Below are positions 6,974 to 14,593 of a stretch of DNA of 41,678 nucleotides, piece by piece. How positions within the stretch are numbered: the first letter of the stretch is position 1; each line of letters starts with the position of its first letter. A program made the position numbers and the translations under genes. Source of the DNA: Pelomonas sp039929605. Its GTDB lineage: Bacteria > Pseudomonadota > Gammaproteobacteria > Burkholderiales > Burkholderiaceae_C. The stretch is from NCBI RefSeq assembly GCF_039929605.1, contig NZ_JBDSQX010000013.1, forward strand, positions 1 through 41,678. The letters run 5' to 3'. The notes below the pieces were generated by a model. It was not told the DNA's origin. It searched no databases and saw only the letters and a list, made by a program, of their open reading frames with translations.

Positions 6974-8284
6974 GTGGCAACCAACGCGAATCAGCTGGCC
7001 AAGAGCGGCAAGTTCGGCGACCTGCGTCGTCGGCTTGTCTTCCTGCTGCTGGCCATGGTCGTCTACCGCATCGGGGCGCATATCCCCGTGCCCGGTATCG
7101 ATCCTGTCCAGCTGCAGCAGTTCTTCAAAGGCCAGGCCGGTGGCATCCTGAGCTTGTTCAACATGTTCTCGGGCGGGGCGCTTTCGCGCTTCACCGTGTT
7201 CGCGTTGGGCATCACGCCGTACATCTCGGCTTCCATCGTGCTGCAGTTGATGACCTATGTGGTCCCGACGCTGGAGCAGCTGAAGAAGGAAGGCGAGGCG
7301 GGCCGTCGCAAGATCACTCAGTACACACGCTATGCCACGCTTGGTCTTGCGCTGTTCCAGAGTCTCTCCATTGCCCTGGCACTTGAAGGTTCCGCTGGCT
7401 TGGTGTTGAGCCCCGGTTTCGGTTTCCGCCTGACGGCGGTGTCCAGCTTGGTGGCCGGCACGATGTTCCTGATGTGGCTGGGTGAGCAGATCACGGAGCG
7501 CGGGCTTGGTAACGGCATCTCGATCCTGATCTTTGCCGGTATCGCGGCGGGCTTGCCTGGCGCCGTTGGTGGGCTGTTCGAGCTGGTGCGTACGGGTGCA
7601 ATGGGCTACGGTTCGGCGTTTATCGTGATTGGCTTGATCGTCGCGGTGACGTACGCCGTCGTCTATGTCGAGCGCGGTCAGCGCAAGATCCTGGTGAATT
7701 ATGCCAAGCGCCAGGTCGGCAACAAGGTCTATGGCGGCCAGTCGTCGCACCTGCCGCTGAAGCTCAATATGTCGGGCGTGATCCCGCAGATCTTCGCTTC
7801 GTCCATCATCCTGCTGCCGACCACGGTGGTGAGTTGGTTTGCGACGGGTGACGGCCTTCGCTGGCTGAAGGATTTGGCAGGCATGGTGGCGCCGGGCCAG
7901 CCGATCTATGTGCTGTTGTATGCCACGGCCATCATCTTCTTCTGCTTCTTCTATACGGCGCTGGTCTTCAACAGCCGTGAGACGGCGGACAACCTGAAGA
8001 AGAGTGGCGCGTTCATTCCGGGCATTCGTCCGGGTGAGCAGACCGCCAGGCACATCGACAAGATCCTGTCGCGACTGACACTGGCTGGTGCGATCTACAT
8101 CACGCTGGTCTGTCTGTTGCCTGAGTTCCTGACGCTGAAGTACAACGTTCCGTTCTACTTCGGGGGCACTTCCCTGTTGATCATCGTGGTCGTCACGATG
8201 GACTTTTGGGCACAAGTGCAAAGCTACATCATGAGTCAGCAGTACGAGTCACTGCTGAAGAAGGCCAGCTTCAAGCCCAATTGA
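6974..8284 (+). CDS. secY: Protein translocase channel subunit SecY
   Basis: SecY forms the SecYEG channel in the inner membrane that exports unfolded proteins and inserts membrane proteins. The 436 residues carry about ten hydrophobic segments, starting near FLLLAMVVYRIGAHIPVPGI. The conserved plug region, the cytoplasmic loop with YARYATLG and the second SecY signature (ITERGLGNGISILIFAGI) are visible. The C-terminal cytoplasmic loop has the essential RPGEQTA segment. The start is GTG at 6974, giving the expected N-terminus MATNANQLAKSGKFGDLRRR. Confidence 0.98.
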   Translation: MATNANQLAKSGKFGDLRRRLVFLLLAMVVYRIGAHIPVPGIDPVQLQQFFKGQAGGILSLFNMFSGGALSRFTVFALGITPYISASIVLQLMTYVVPTLEQLKKEGEAGRRKITQYTRYATLGLALFQSLSIALALEGSAGLVLSPGFGFRLTAVSSLVAGTMFLMWLGEQITERGLGNGISILIFAGIAAGLPGAVGGLFELVRTGAMGYGSAFIVIGLIVAVTYAVVYVERGQRKILVNYAKRQVGNKVYGGQSSHLPLKLNMSGVIPQIFASSIILLPTTVVSWFATGDGLRWLKDLAGMVAPGQPIYVLLYATAIIFFCFFYTALVFNSRETADNLKKSGAFIPGIRPGEQTARHIDKILSRLTLAGAIYITLVCLLPEFLTLKYNVPFYFGGTSLLIIVVVTMDFWAQVQSYIMSQQYESLLKKASFKPN

Positions 8285-8398
8285 GGGCCAAGCTGTGCAC
8301 GGTTAAGTCGTGCTCGCATCGTGTTCCGGGCGAAGTGAGCTGTTTGAACCCCCGGGAAAGCGTGTGAGCGCAAAAGAAGTTAGGCCAAGGAGCACACC

Positions 8399-8512
8399 AT
8401 GAAAGTTTCGGCATCCGTAAAGCAGATGTGCCGCAATTGCAAGATCATCCGCCGCAAGGGTGTGGTGCGTGTGATCTGCACCGACCCGCGCCACAAGCAG
8501 CGCCAAGGCTGA
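8399..8512 (+). CDS. rpmJ: 50S ribosomal protein L36, zinc-ribbon form
   Basis: A 37-residue protein read from the ATG at 8399: MKVSASVKQMCRNCKIIRR continuing to KQRQG. Cys11, Cys14, Cys27 and His32 form the CxxC...C...H zinc ribbon of the standard L36. It binds 23S rRNA near the L7/L12 stalk base. AAGGAG precedes the start by 6 bases. It lies 114 bases after secY with no infA gene between them, and 34 bases before rpsM. Confidence 0.96.
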   Translation: MKVSASVKQMCRNCKIIRRKGVVRVICTDPRHKQRQG

Positions 8513-8546
8513 GCCTCGGCTCGCACGACAGGACTAGAGGACAACC

Positions 8547-8912
8547 ATGGCACGTATTGCTGGTATCAACATTCCGCCGCAAAAGCACACTGAGATCGGC
8601 CTGACCTCGATCTACGGCATTGGCCGTACGACCGCTCAGCAGATCTGCAACAACTGCGGCATTCCGTTCGACAAGAAGGTCAAGGACCTGAACGACGGCG
8701 ATCTCGAAAAGATCCGCGACGAGGTCAACAAGTTGACCATCGAAGGCGATCTGCGCCGCGAGCAGTCCATCAACATCAAGCGCCTGATGGATCTCGGTTG
8801 CTACCGCGGTTTCCGTCACCGCCGTGGCCTGCCGATGCGCGGTCAACGCACCCGTACGAATGCCCGCACCCGCAAGGGTCCGCGCAAGTCGGCTGCGACC
8901 GGCAAGAAGTAA
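8547..8912 (+). CDS. rpsM: 30S ribosomal protein S13
   Basis: S13 sits at the top of the 30S head, contacting the P-site tRNA and 50S bridges. MARIAGINIPPQKHTEIGLT, the helix-two-turn-helix YGIGRTTAQQIC and the basic tail GQRTRTNARTRKGPRKSA are diagnostic. The length is 121 residues against 118 in E. coli. It opens the alpha part of the cluster and is followed by rpsK after 26 bases. Confidence 0.98.
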   Translation: MARIAGINIPPQKHTEIGLTSIYGIGRTTAQQICNNCGIPFDKKVKDLNDGDLEKIRDEVNKLTIEGDLRREQSINIKRLMDLGCYRGFRHRRGLPMRGQRTRTNARTRKGPRKSAATGKK

Positions 8913-8938
8913 GCTGCCCGAACTGAAAGAAGGTCAAT

Positions 8939-9343
8939 ATGGCAAAGGCTCCTAATAACGCGGCGGCACAGCGGGTTCGCAAGAAGGTCCGCAAGAACGT
9001 TGCTGACGGCATTGCGCACGTCCACGCGTCGTTCAACAACACGATCATCACCATCACCGACCGTCAAGGCGGCGCCCTCTCCTGGGCTTCGTCGGGTGGT
9101 CAAGGCTTCAAGGGCTCGCGCAAGTCGACCCCCTTTGCAGCTCAGGTGGCGGCTGAAGTGGCTGGCCGCGCTGCTCAAGAGCAGGGCATCAAGAACCTCG
9201 ACGTCAAGATCAAGGGCCCCGGCCCCGGTCGCGAGTCATCGGTGCGCGCCCTGGCTGCCCTCGGCATCCGCATCAACTCGATCTCTGACGTGACGCCAGT
9301 GCCGCACAACGGCTGCCGTCCGCAGAAGCGTCGTCGCATCTAA
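8939..9343 (+). CDS. rpsK: 30S ribosomal protein S11
   Basis: S11 lines the 30S platform at the mRNA exit (Shine-Dalgarno) region. HVHASFNNTIITITDRQG, then the STPFAAQVAA region, and the C-terminal DVTPVPHNGCRPQKRRRI are family signatures. It has 134 residues (E. coli 129). AAGGTCA lies before the ATG. A 252-base gap follows before rpsD. Confidence 0.98.
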   Translation: MAKAPNNAAAQRVRKKVRKNVADGIAHVHASFNNTIITITDRQGGALSWASSGGQGFKGSRKSTPFAAQVAAEVAGRAAQEQGIKNLDVKIKGPGPGRESSVRALAALGIRINSISDVTPVPHNGCRPQKRRRI

Positions 9344-9384
9344 TTCCTGCAACTGAACTCGTTCACCCTCAGGTGACAGAGATA

Positions 9385-9412
9385 TTGCAGAAGCGGATGA
9401 CAGTGCGATAAT
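9385..9412 (+). promoter_or_regulatory. Candidate extended -10 promoter upstream of rpsD
   Basis: TTGCAG (9385-9390) and GATAAT (9407-9412) are 16 bases apart, and TGC directly precedes the -10, giving an extended -10 element. It lies in the long rpsK-rpsD gap, so rpsD-rpoA-rplQ probably have their own promoter. Start of transcription is inferred near 9419, just before the hairpin at 9428-9458. Confidence 0.55.
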
Positions 9413-9427
9413 CGCGCGTTTTCCCGG

Positions 9428-9458
9428 AGCCGGCGGGCACTTTAGTGCTGCGCCGGCT
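9428..9458 (+). promoter_or_regulatory. Leader hairpin between rpsK and rpsD
   Basis: AGCCGGCG (9428-9435) pairs with CGCCGGCT (9451-9458), and inside it GCAC pairs with GTGC around a TTTA loop. No run of T residues follows, so it does not look like a simple terminator. It could be an mRNA structure read by S4, which represses its own operon in several bacteria, but nothing here proves that. Confidence 0.5.
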
Positions 9459-9469
9459 TCAGTCTTGAG

Positions 9470-9497
9470 TTGACCTCATTGCGGGGTTGCTCATAAG
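9470..9497 (+). promoter_or_regulatory. Second candidate promoter upstream of rpsD
   Basis: TTGACC (9470-9475) and CATAAG (9492-9497) are separated by 16 bases. The -35 is good and the -10 is weak. It lies downstream of the leader hairpin, about 100 bases before rpsD. If used, it would give a shorter leader without the hairpin. Confidence 0.35.
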
Positions 9498-9595
9498 CCC
9501 ACCGTCCAAGCCCATAAAAACACCGGCTGGACTCGCGCAGGAACCCGTCATAGAAGCGACGGCACCCTGCGTCAGATTGAACAAGGACACGCAAA

Positions 9596-10219
9596 GTGGC
9601 ACGTTACCTCGGCCCCAAGGGCAAACTTTCCCGCCGTGAAGGCACCGACCTCTACCTGAAGAGCGCCCGCCGCGCCATCAGCGACAAGGTCAAGTTCGAC
9701 AGCAAGCCCGGCCAGCATGGCCGCACTTCTGGCCAGCGCACGTCCGACTTCGGTCTGCAACTGCGTGAAAAGCAGAAGGTCAAGCGCATGTACGGCGTGC
9801 TGGAGCGTCAGTTCCGCCGCTACTTCGCCGAGGCCGAGCGCCGCAAGGGCTCGACCGGCGTGAACCTGCTGCAACTGCTGGAATCGCGCCTGGACAACGT
9901 CGTTTACCGCATGGGCTTCGGCTCTACCCGCGCAGAAGCCCGTCAGCTGGTTTCGCACAAGGGTGTCACGGTGAATGGCGAAGTGGTCAACATCGCTTCC
10001 TACATGGTCAAGGCGGGTGACGCTGTCGCCGTGCGTGACAAGGCCAAGAAGCAGCTGCGTGTGACTGAGTCGTTCAAGCTCGCTGATTCCATCGGCCTGC
10101 CGGCTTGGGTCACGGTCGACGGCACGAAGCTGGAAGGCGTCTTCAAGAAGGCTCCTGACCGCGACGAGTTCGGCGCCGAGATCAACGAATCGCTGATCGT
10201 CGAGTTGTACTCGCGTTAA
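9596..10219 (+). CDS. rpsD: 30S ribosomal protein S4
   Basis: S4 nucleates 30S assembly by binding the 5' domain of 16S rRNA, and in E. coli it represses the alpha operon. MARYLGPKGKLSRREGTDL, the S4 core, and the S4 RNA-binding domain from about residue 97 (LESRLDNVVYRMGF, then ARQLVSHKGVTVNG) are clear. The 207 residues are close to the E. coli 206. The start is GTG at 9596 with AAGGA 8 bases upstream. It lacks zinc cysteines. A strong hairpin follows the stop. Confidence 0.98.
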   Translation: MARYLGPKGKLSRREGTDLYLKSARRAISDKVKFDSKPGQHGRTSGQRTSDFGLQLREKQKVKRMYGVLERQFRRYFAEAERRKGSTGVNLLQLLESRLDNVVYRMGFGSTRAEARQLVSHKGVTVNGEVVNIASYMVKAGDAVAVRDKAKKQLRVTESFKLADSIGLPAWVTVDGTKLEGVFKKAPDRDEFGAEINESLIVELYSR

Positions 10220-10229
10220 TGTTTTCCCC

Positions 10230-10267
10230 CGCCGGCCGCGCCTCGAAAAAGGGCGCGGCCGGCGTTT
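10230..10267 (+). terminator. GC-rich terminator or attenuator between rpsD and rpoA
   Basis: A 13-bp perfect stem, CGCCGGCCGCGCC (10230-10242) with GGCGCGGCCGGCG (10252-10264), encloses a 9-base A-rich loop. It is followed only by TTTCCTC, a poor T-tract. It should pause or partly end transcription between rpsD and rpoA. The cost of full termination suggests attenuation or a separate rpoA promoter in 10268-10361, where I saw no clear one. Confidence 0.75.
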
Positions 10268-10361
10268 CCTCGTCCGGGCGCCTCTGCCCTTCGAAGGCTC
10301 TGCCCGGCTGGTCCTCAGCCTTATCGGTGTAACGAACCGAGGGTATTGAAAGAAAGACCTC

Positions 10362-11351
10362 ATGCAAACCAATTTGCTCAAACCCAAATCCATCAACGTG
10401 GAGCCCCTGGGCGGTCATCGCGCCAAGGTCACGCTGGAGCCGTTCGAACGCGGCTACGGTCACACCCTGGGCAACGCCCTGCGCCGTGTGCTGCTCTCGT
10501 CGATGGTGGGTTATGCGCCGACTGAAGTGACGATTGCCGGCGTGCTCCACGAGTACTCGGCTATCGACGGCGTGCAAGAGGACGTGGTTCACATCATGTT
10601 GAACCTCAAGGGCGTCGTCTTCCGCTTGCACAACCGTGAAGAAGTGACCCTCGTCCTGCGCAAGGAAGGCGAAGGCCCCGTCACCGCAGCTGACATCCAG
10701 ACGCCGCACGACGTCGAGATCATCAATCCCGAGCACGTCATTGCCCACCTGTCGCAAGGCGGCAAGCTGGACATGCAGATCAAGGTCGAGAAGGGCCGTG
10801 GCTACGTGCCTGGCACGATGCGCCGCTTCGGCGACGAGCCGACCAAGAGCATCGGCCGCATCGTCCTCGACGCATCGTTCGCGCCCGTCAAGCGTGTCAG
10901 CTACGCCGTCGAAAACGCTCGCGTCGAGCAGCGTACCGACCTGGACAAGCTGGTCATGGAAATCGAAACCAACGGCGCCATCTCGCCCGAGGAAGCGATC
11001 CGTGCTTCGGCCAAGATCCTGGTTGAGCAGCTTGCCGTGTTCGCGCAACTGCAAGGCACCGACCTGGTCGACGCCTTCGATGCGCCGGCCCAGCGCTCCA
11101 GCAGCTTCGATCCGATCCTGCTGCGTCCGGTCGACGAGCTCGAACTGACGGTGCGTTCGGCCAACTGCCTCAAGGCCGAAAACATCTACTACATCGGCGA
11201 CCTGATCCAGCGCACCGAGACCGAGCTGCTGAAGACCCCGAATCTGGGTCGCAAGTCGCTCAACGAAATCAAGGAAGTGCTGGCTTCGCGCGGCCTGACT
11301 CTGGGCGCCCGCCTGGAAAACTGGCCGCCGCAAGGCCTGGACAAGCGTTAA
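10362..11351 (+). CDS. rpoA: DNA-directed RNA polymerase alpha subunit
   Basis: RpoA dimerises to scaffold beta and beta-prime, and its C-terminal domain contacts UP elements and activators. The 329 residues equal the E. coli length. The N-terminal domain carries FERGYGHTLGNALRRVLLSS. The alpha-CTD has LTVRSANCLKAENIYYIGDL and later NLGRKSLNEIKEVLASRGL. The conserved CTD DNA-contact arginine lies in LTVRSANCLK. The ATG at 10362 follows AAGAAAGACC. It is separated from rplQ by 150 bases. Confidence 0.98.
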   Translation: MQTNLLKPKSINVEPLGGHRAKVTLEPFERGYGHTLGNALRRVLLSSMVGYAPTEVTIAGVLHEYSAIDGVQEDVVHIMLNLKGVVFRLHNREEVTLVLRKEGEGPVTAADIQTPHDVEIINPEHVIAHLSQGGKLDMQIKVEKGRGYVPGTMRRFGDEPTKSIGRIVLDASFAPVKRVSYAVENARVEQRTDLDKLVMEIETNGAISPEEAIRASAKILVEQLAVFAQLQGTDLVDAFDAPAQRSSSFDPILLRPVDELELTVRSANCLKAENIYYIGDLIQRTETELLKTPNLGRKSLNEIKEVLASRGLTLGARLENWPPQGLDKR

Positions 11352-11377
11352 TCCGCTTCGCTCCAACACAAAAATGA

Positions 11378-11395
11378 GACGGCCTGAAAGCCGTC
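11378..11395 (+). other. Small hairpin between rpoA and rplQ
   Basis: GACGGC (11378-11383) and GCCGTC (11390-11395) can pair around a 6-base loop. There is no T-run after it, so it is more likely an mRNA-processing or stability element than a terminator. The rest of the 150-base gap shows no clear promoter. Confidence 0.4.
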
Positions 11396-11501
11396 ATCGG
11401 ATGACAAACGCGATGAAGTTCAAACTTTGCGCGTTTGATCGTGCACCCGGCAGTACCTGACACGGCTGCTGGTATCAACAAAGTGAAAAAGGAATAGCAC
11501 C

Positions 11502-11891
11502 ATGCGTCACCGTAACGGCCTCCGTAAACTCAACCGCACCAGCTCCCATCGCCTGGCGATGCTGCGCAATATGTGCGTCTCGCTGCTGCAGCACGAAGCC
11601 ATCAAGACCACGGTCCCCAAGGCCAAGGAACTGCGCCGCGTTGTTGAGCCCCTCATCACGCTCGCCAAGGTTCCCACGCTGGCCAACCGCCGCCTGGCGT
11701 TTGACCGCCTGCGCGACCGCGACATCGTCAGCAAGCTCTTCAACGAACTGGGCCCGCGCTTCGCCGCTCGTCCGGGCGGCTACACCCGCATCCTGAAGAT
11801 GGGCTTCCGCGTTGGCGATAACGCGCCGATGGCCTTCGTTGAACTGGTGGATCGCGCCGAAGGCGAGACCGCTGGCGAAACCGTCGAATAA
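11502..11891 (+). CDS. rplQ: 50S ribosomal protein L17
   Basis: L17 lies at the back of the 50S subunit near the tunnel exit. MRHRNGLRKLNRTSSHRLAM and KTTVPKAKELRRVVEPLITL are the family signatures, with the C-terminal GGYTRILKMGFRVGDNAPM. The 129 residues match the family (127 in E. coli), ending in a short acidic tail. AAAGGAA precedes the ATG. It ends the ribosomal cluster and is followed by a strong terminator. Confidence 0.98.
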   Translation: MRHRNGLRKLNRTSSHRLAMLRNMCVSLLQHEAIKTTVPKAKELRRVVEPLITLAKVPTLANRRLAFDRLRDRDIVSKLFNELGPRFAARPGGYTRILKMGFRVGDNAPMAFVELVDRAEGETAGETVE

Positions 11892-11913
11892 GTTCAGCCC
11901 ACGCTGATCTGGC

Positions 11914-11937
11914 AAGCCCGCTTCGAGCGGGCTTTTT
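11914..11937 (+). terminator. Rho-independent terminator after rplQ
   Basis: AAGCCCGC (11914-11921) pairs with GCGGGCTT (11927-11934) around a TTCGA loop, followed by a run of five T residues (11933-11937). It ends the core ribosomal cluster just before the convergent kinase gene. Confidence 0.93.
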
Positions 11938-11963
11938 CACGCCCGTGTTTTCCGACAAGGCCT

Positions 11964-13895
11964 TCAGGGCACGATGTCGAAGACCAGCTTGGCGGCGCCG
12001 TAGTCCTGGCCGCAGTCGCCGCTGGCTGGGCAGACGGGCTTGCCCAGATAGGCGGGCTGGCGACCGGCCTGGTCACCCAGCATGCCGGCGGCCTTGGCGC
12101 CAACGGCCAGTTCGGTCAGGCCGCTGTCCACGCCAATCGTGAGCGCAGACAGACTCCGTGGCGTGGCGGACACGATCACCAGCAGCTGCTCGGCGCCTGC
12201 CGGTGCGCTGACGTCCATCGGCATGGCCGGGCCGGGCAGCGTCACGGTCTCGCCGGCCTTGATGCGGTGCTGTTTCAGCACGGCGTTTGGCATCAGCTGG
12301 ATCAGCGAGCCGTCTGGGCCCAGCGCCAGCACATGGTAGTAGCCGTCGCGCTCGGAGCGGATGGTGAACGAGAGCTGGTCATGGCCGATGCGCAGCCGCG
12401 TCTTCTTGGCAGCGACGTCGACCTTGAAGCCCGCGCTTTGGCCGGCCAGGATGCGCTCGAAGTCGGCGCCAGGGTCGATGCTGGTCACTGCGGCTGCAGG
12501 TGTCGGCGCAGGTGGCGTTGGCGCGGGCGTGGCGAGCGTATTTTCAGCGCCGCTGGGCATCGGCGCTGACGGCTGGGCAAGCACCGGTGGAGTCAGCTCG
12601 GGTGCGCTGCGCTTGGCCGGTGTCGACGTCAATGACAGATAGGCCACCACGCCCAGCGTCACCAGCCCCAGCGCCCCTGCGCCGACGAAGAGCGGCGTGC
12701 GGGACGACGTGCGTGCCGGTGCCGCCACGGCGGTGGGTGCAGGCGCGGGTATCGGTCCGGCGACGGGCTGGGCGATTCGCGGCGCAGCAGCGGGCGATGC
12801 GGCGGTCTGCGGCGGTGGCATCGGAGCACCGGCGCGGACGGGCCGGATGATGGTCCTGTCGTCGTCTAGGCCGAAGTCATCGGGCAGCAAAGCGGCGGTG
12901 GGCGGCAGCGGTTGATCCAGTTCGGCAATCAGCTGCGCGACGCTCTGCGGCCGGTCTTCGGGTTTGACGGACAGCGCGCGGTCGATGGCGTGCAGGAAGC
13001 TCTCGCTGTACTGGCCCGCGGCCAGCTGGCGCAGCGGCACATAGGTGTCGCCCATCATGCGGCCCACGGAGGGCGGCGGCGTGCGGCGTGTGATGGCGAA
13101 GTAGACGACGGCGGCGAGCGCGTAGATGTCGGTCCACGGCCCCTGCTTCATGTGCGGCACTTCGGCGTACTGCTCCAGCGGCGCGTAGCCGGGCTTGAGG
13201 ATGACCGTGAGCGCCTGCGTCATGTCGCTGATGACGCGGCGCGCGGCGCCGAAGTCGAGCAGCAGCGGCCGCGTGTGCGAGCCGAGCAGGATGATGTTGT
13301 CGGGCGCGATGTCGCGGTGGTAGCAGTGCTCGGTGTGAATGACCTTCAGCGCCTCGGCCAGGGGCAGCAGCAGGCCGCGCAGCCAGGCCTCGTCGGGCGG
13401 CGCGGGCAGGGCCTTCAGCGTGTCCTTGAGGGTGAGACCCTCGTAGAAGGGCATGACCATGTAGGCGGTGCCGTTGGCCTCCCAGAAGCGGTAGACCTTG
13501 ACGAGTGCCGGGTGGTCGAACTGGGCCAGCAGGCGGGCTTCGTTGATGAAGCTCTTCAGCCCAGCCTCGAAGGTGTCCCGGTAGCGCTCCGCCTTGACGC
13601 TGACGTTGGTGCCCGTGCCGCGCGAGGCCAGCTGCGAGGGCATGTATTCCTTCAGCGCGACCTTGCGATGCAGGGAATGGTCCATCGAGAGATAGACGAT
13701 GCCGAAGCCGCCTTCGCCCAGCATGCGGGTCAGCTCGAACTCGGCCAGCCGGGTGCCGATGGGTAGGGAGTTGCCGTCGCCGAGGGCTGCGGCGCTGCTT
13801 GCAACCGGTGCCGGTGGGGTCGCCCGCTGCGTCTTGTCGAAGGGGGCGGGGCTGGGCTGGATCTGCGTCGGCAGATCGTCGTCGGAGGCGGTCAT
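11964..13895 (-). CDS. Membrane-anchored Ser/Thr protein kinase of the T6SS phosphorylation pathway (PpkA-like)
   Basis: A 643-residue Hanks-type kinase. The kinase domain spans about 50-325, with P-loop GEGGFG (60-65), ATP-binding Lys82 in VALKEY, catalytic loop HRDIAPDN (193-200) and DFG at 214-216. The usual loop lysine two residues after the catalytic Asp is alanine here. A Pro/Ala-rich linker holds the motif DDDRTIIRP (Thr348). A single membrane span at about 401-423 is followed by a second linker and a domain of about 478-590 resembling DUF4384, predicted periplasmic, with two cysteines (622, 628) near the end. By analogy with PpkA it should phosphorylate T6SS partners to license assembly. 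It is the last gene of the tssK operon, and its ATG overlaps the tagF stop. Confidence 0.9.
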   Translation of the reverse strand: MTASDDDLPTQIQPSPAPFDKTQRATPPAPVASSAAALGDGNSLPIGTRLAEFELTRMLGEGGFGIVYLSMDHSLHRKVALKEYMPSQLASRGTGTNVSVKAERYRDTFEAGLKSFINEARLLAQFDHPALVKVYRFWEANGTAYMVMPFYEGLTLKDTLKALPAPPDEAWLRGLLLPLAEALKVIHTEHCYHRDIAPDNIILLGSHTRPLLLDFGAARRVISDMTQALTVILKPGYAPLEQYAEVPHMKQGPWTDIYALAAVVYFAITRRTPPPSVGRMMGDTYVPLRQLAAGQYSESFLHAIDRALSVKPEDRPQSVAQLIAELDQPLPPTAALLPDDFGLDDDRTIIRPVRAGAPMPPPQTAASPAAAPRIAQPVAGPIPAPAPTAVAAPARTSSRTPLFVGAGALGLVTLGVVAYLSLTSTPAKRSAPELTPPVLAQPSAPMPSGAENTLATPAPTPPAPTPAAAVTSIDPGADFERILAGQSAGFKVDVAAKKTRLRIGHDQLSFTIRSERDGYYHVLALGPDGSLIQLMPNAVLKQHRIKAGETVTLPGPAMPMDVSAPAGAEQLLVIVSATPRSLSALTIGVDSGLTELAVGAKAAGMLGDQAGRQPAYLGKPVCPASGDCGQDYGAAKLVFDIVP

Positions 13896-14593
13896 GAGCG
13901 GGCGGGCGCGGCGCCGAACAGCAGCCGCATGTCGTCAGTTTGGGGCAGGCCGCGGGTGGTCAGAAGGCGGCGCTCGCCGGATTCACCGTCGGCCCACCAG
14001 AAGGCATGGCCGGCGGCGGCGTTGCGCCAGGCTTGGGCCTGTCCGTCGGCGATCAGCGCGACGATGGCTTCGGCGCCGGCCGCCGCATGGGTGGACACCG
14101 CCGTGGCCGTGGGCAGCAGTTGGGTCAGGGGGCTTGGCACGTCCCAGCCGGGGCGCGGGCATTGCGACAGCTCCGCTTCCAGCCGGTCGATGGACCAGTC
14201 GTCCTGCAGCGCGTCGGCGGCGAGGTCATCGAGGTCGTGCAGCCAGCTCAGCAGCGCGCGTAGTTCGGTGTCCGTGCGCGGCGTCTCGACCAGAGGGGCA
14301 ATCAAGGTAAGCGGAAAGTAGCGGCCGATGCGATCCACCGAGGGCATCAGCACGCCGGCATAGGCTTGATGTCCGAACGGCGCAGGCAGCAGGCCGGGCA
14401 TCAGCACGAAGCGCCAGGCCGGGCAGGCCAGGTAGTGGTGCAGCCAGGTGTCGGGCGCCTGCTGCTGCAGCCTGGCGAGGCCGGCGGCCAGCCAGCCATC
14501 CCAGACATTCACGAAGTCGGGCTCCAACCGGCGCGAGGCAAAGTCGCCCAGGCTGGGCAGCTTGCCGTGCCAGCCGGCGATGACCTTGCTCAC
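13892..14593 (-). CDS. tagF: T6SS-associated protein TagF (ImpM/SciT family)
   Basis: A 233-residue cytosolic protein of the ImpM/TagF family. The N-terminus WHGKLPSLGDFASRRL is the signature, followed by WDGWLAAGL and WRFVLMPGLL. In Pseudomonas aeruginosa TagF represses T6SS post-translationally by acting on Fha1, so it belongs with the kinase, FHA and phosphatase genes here. The ATG overlaps the tssM stop (ATGA, 14590-14593), and the gene's stop overlaps the kinase start, so all three are translationally coupled. Confidence 0.93.
   Translation of the reverse strand: MSKVIAGWHGKLPSLGDFASRRLEPDFVNVWDGWLAAGLARLQQQAPDTWLHHYLACPAWRFVLMPGLLPAPFGHQAYAGVLMPSVDRIGRYFPLTLIAPLVETPRTDTELRALLSWLHDLDDLAADALQDDWSIDRLEAELSQCPRPGWDVPSPLTQLLPTATAVSTHAAAGAEAIVALIADGQAQAWRNAAAGHAFWWADGESGERRLLTTRGLPQTDDMRLLFGAAPARS

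Noticed and set aside
6902..8221. 439-codon minus-strand frame
   Set aside because: Opposite secY, which is certain; the translation is a hydrophilic His/Gln/Asp-rich shadow.
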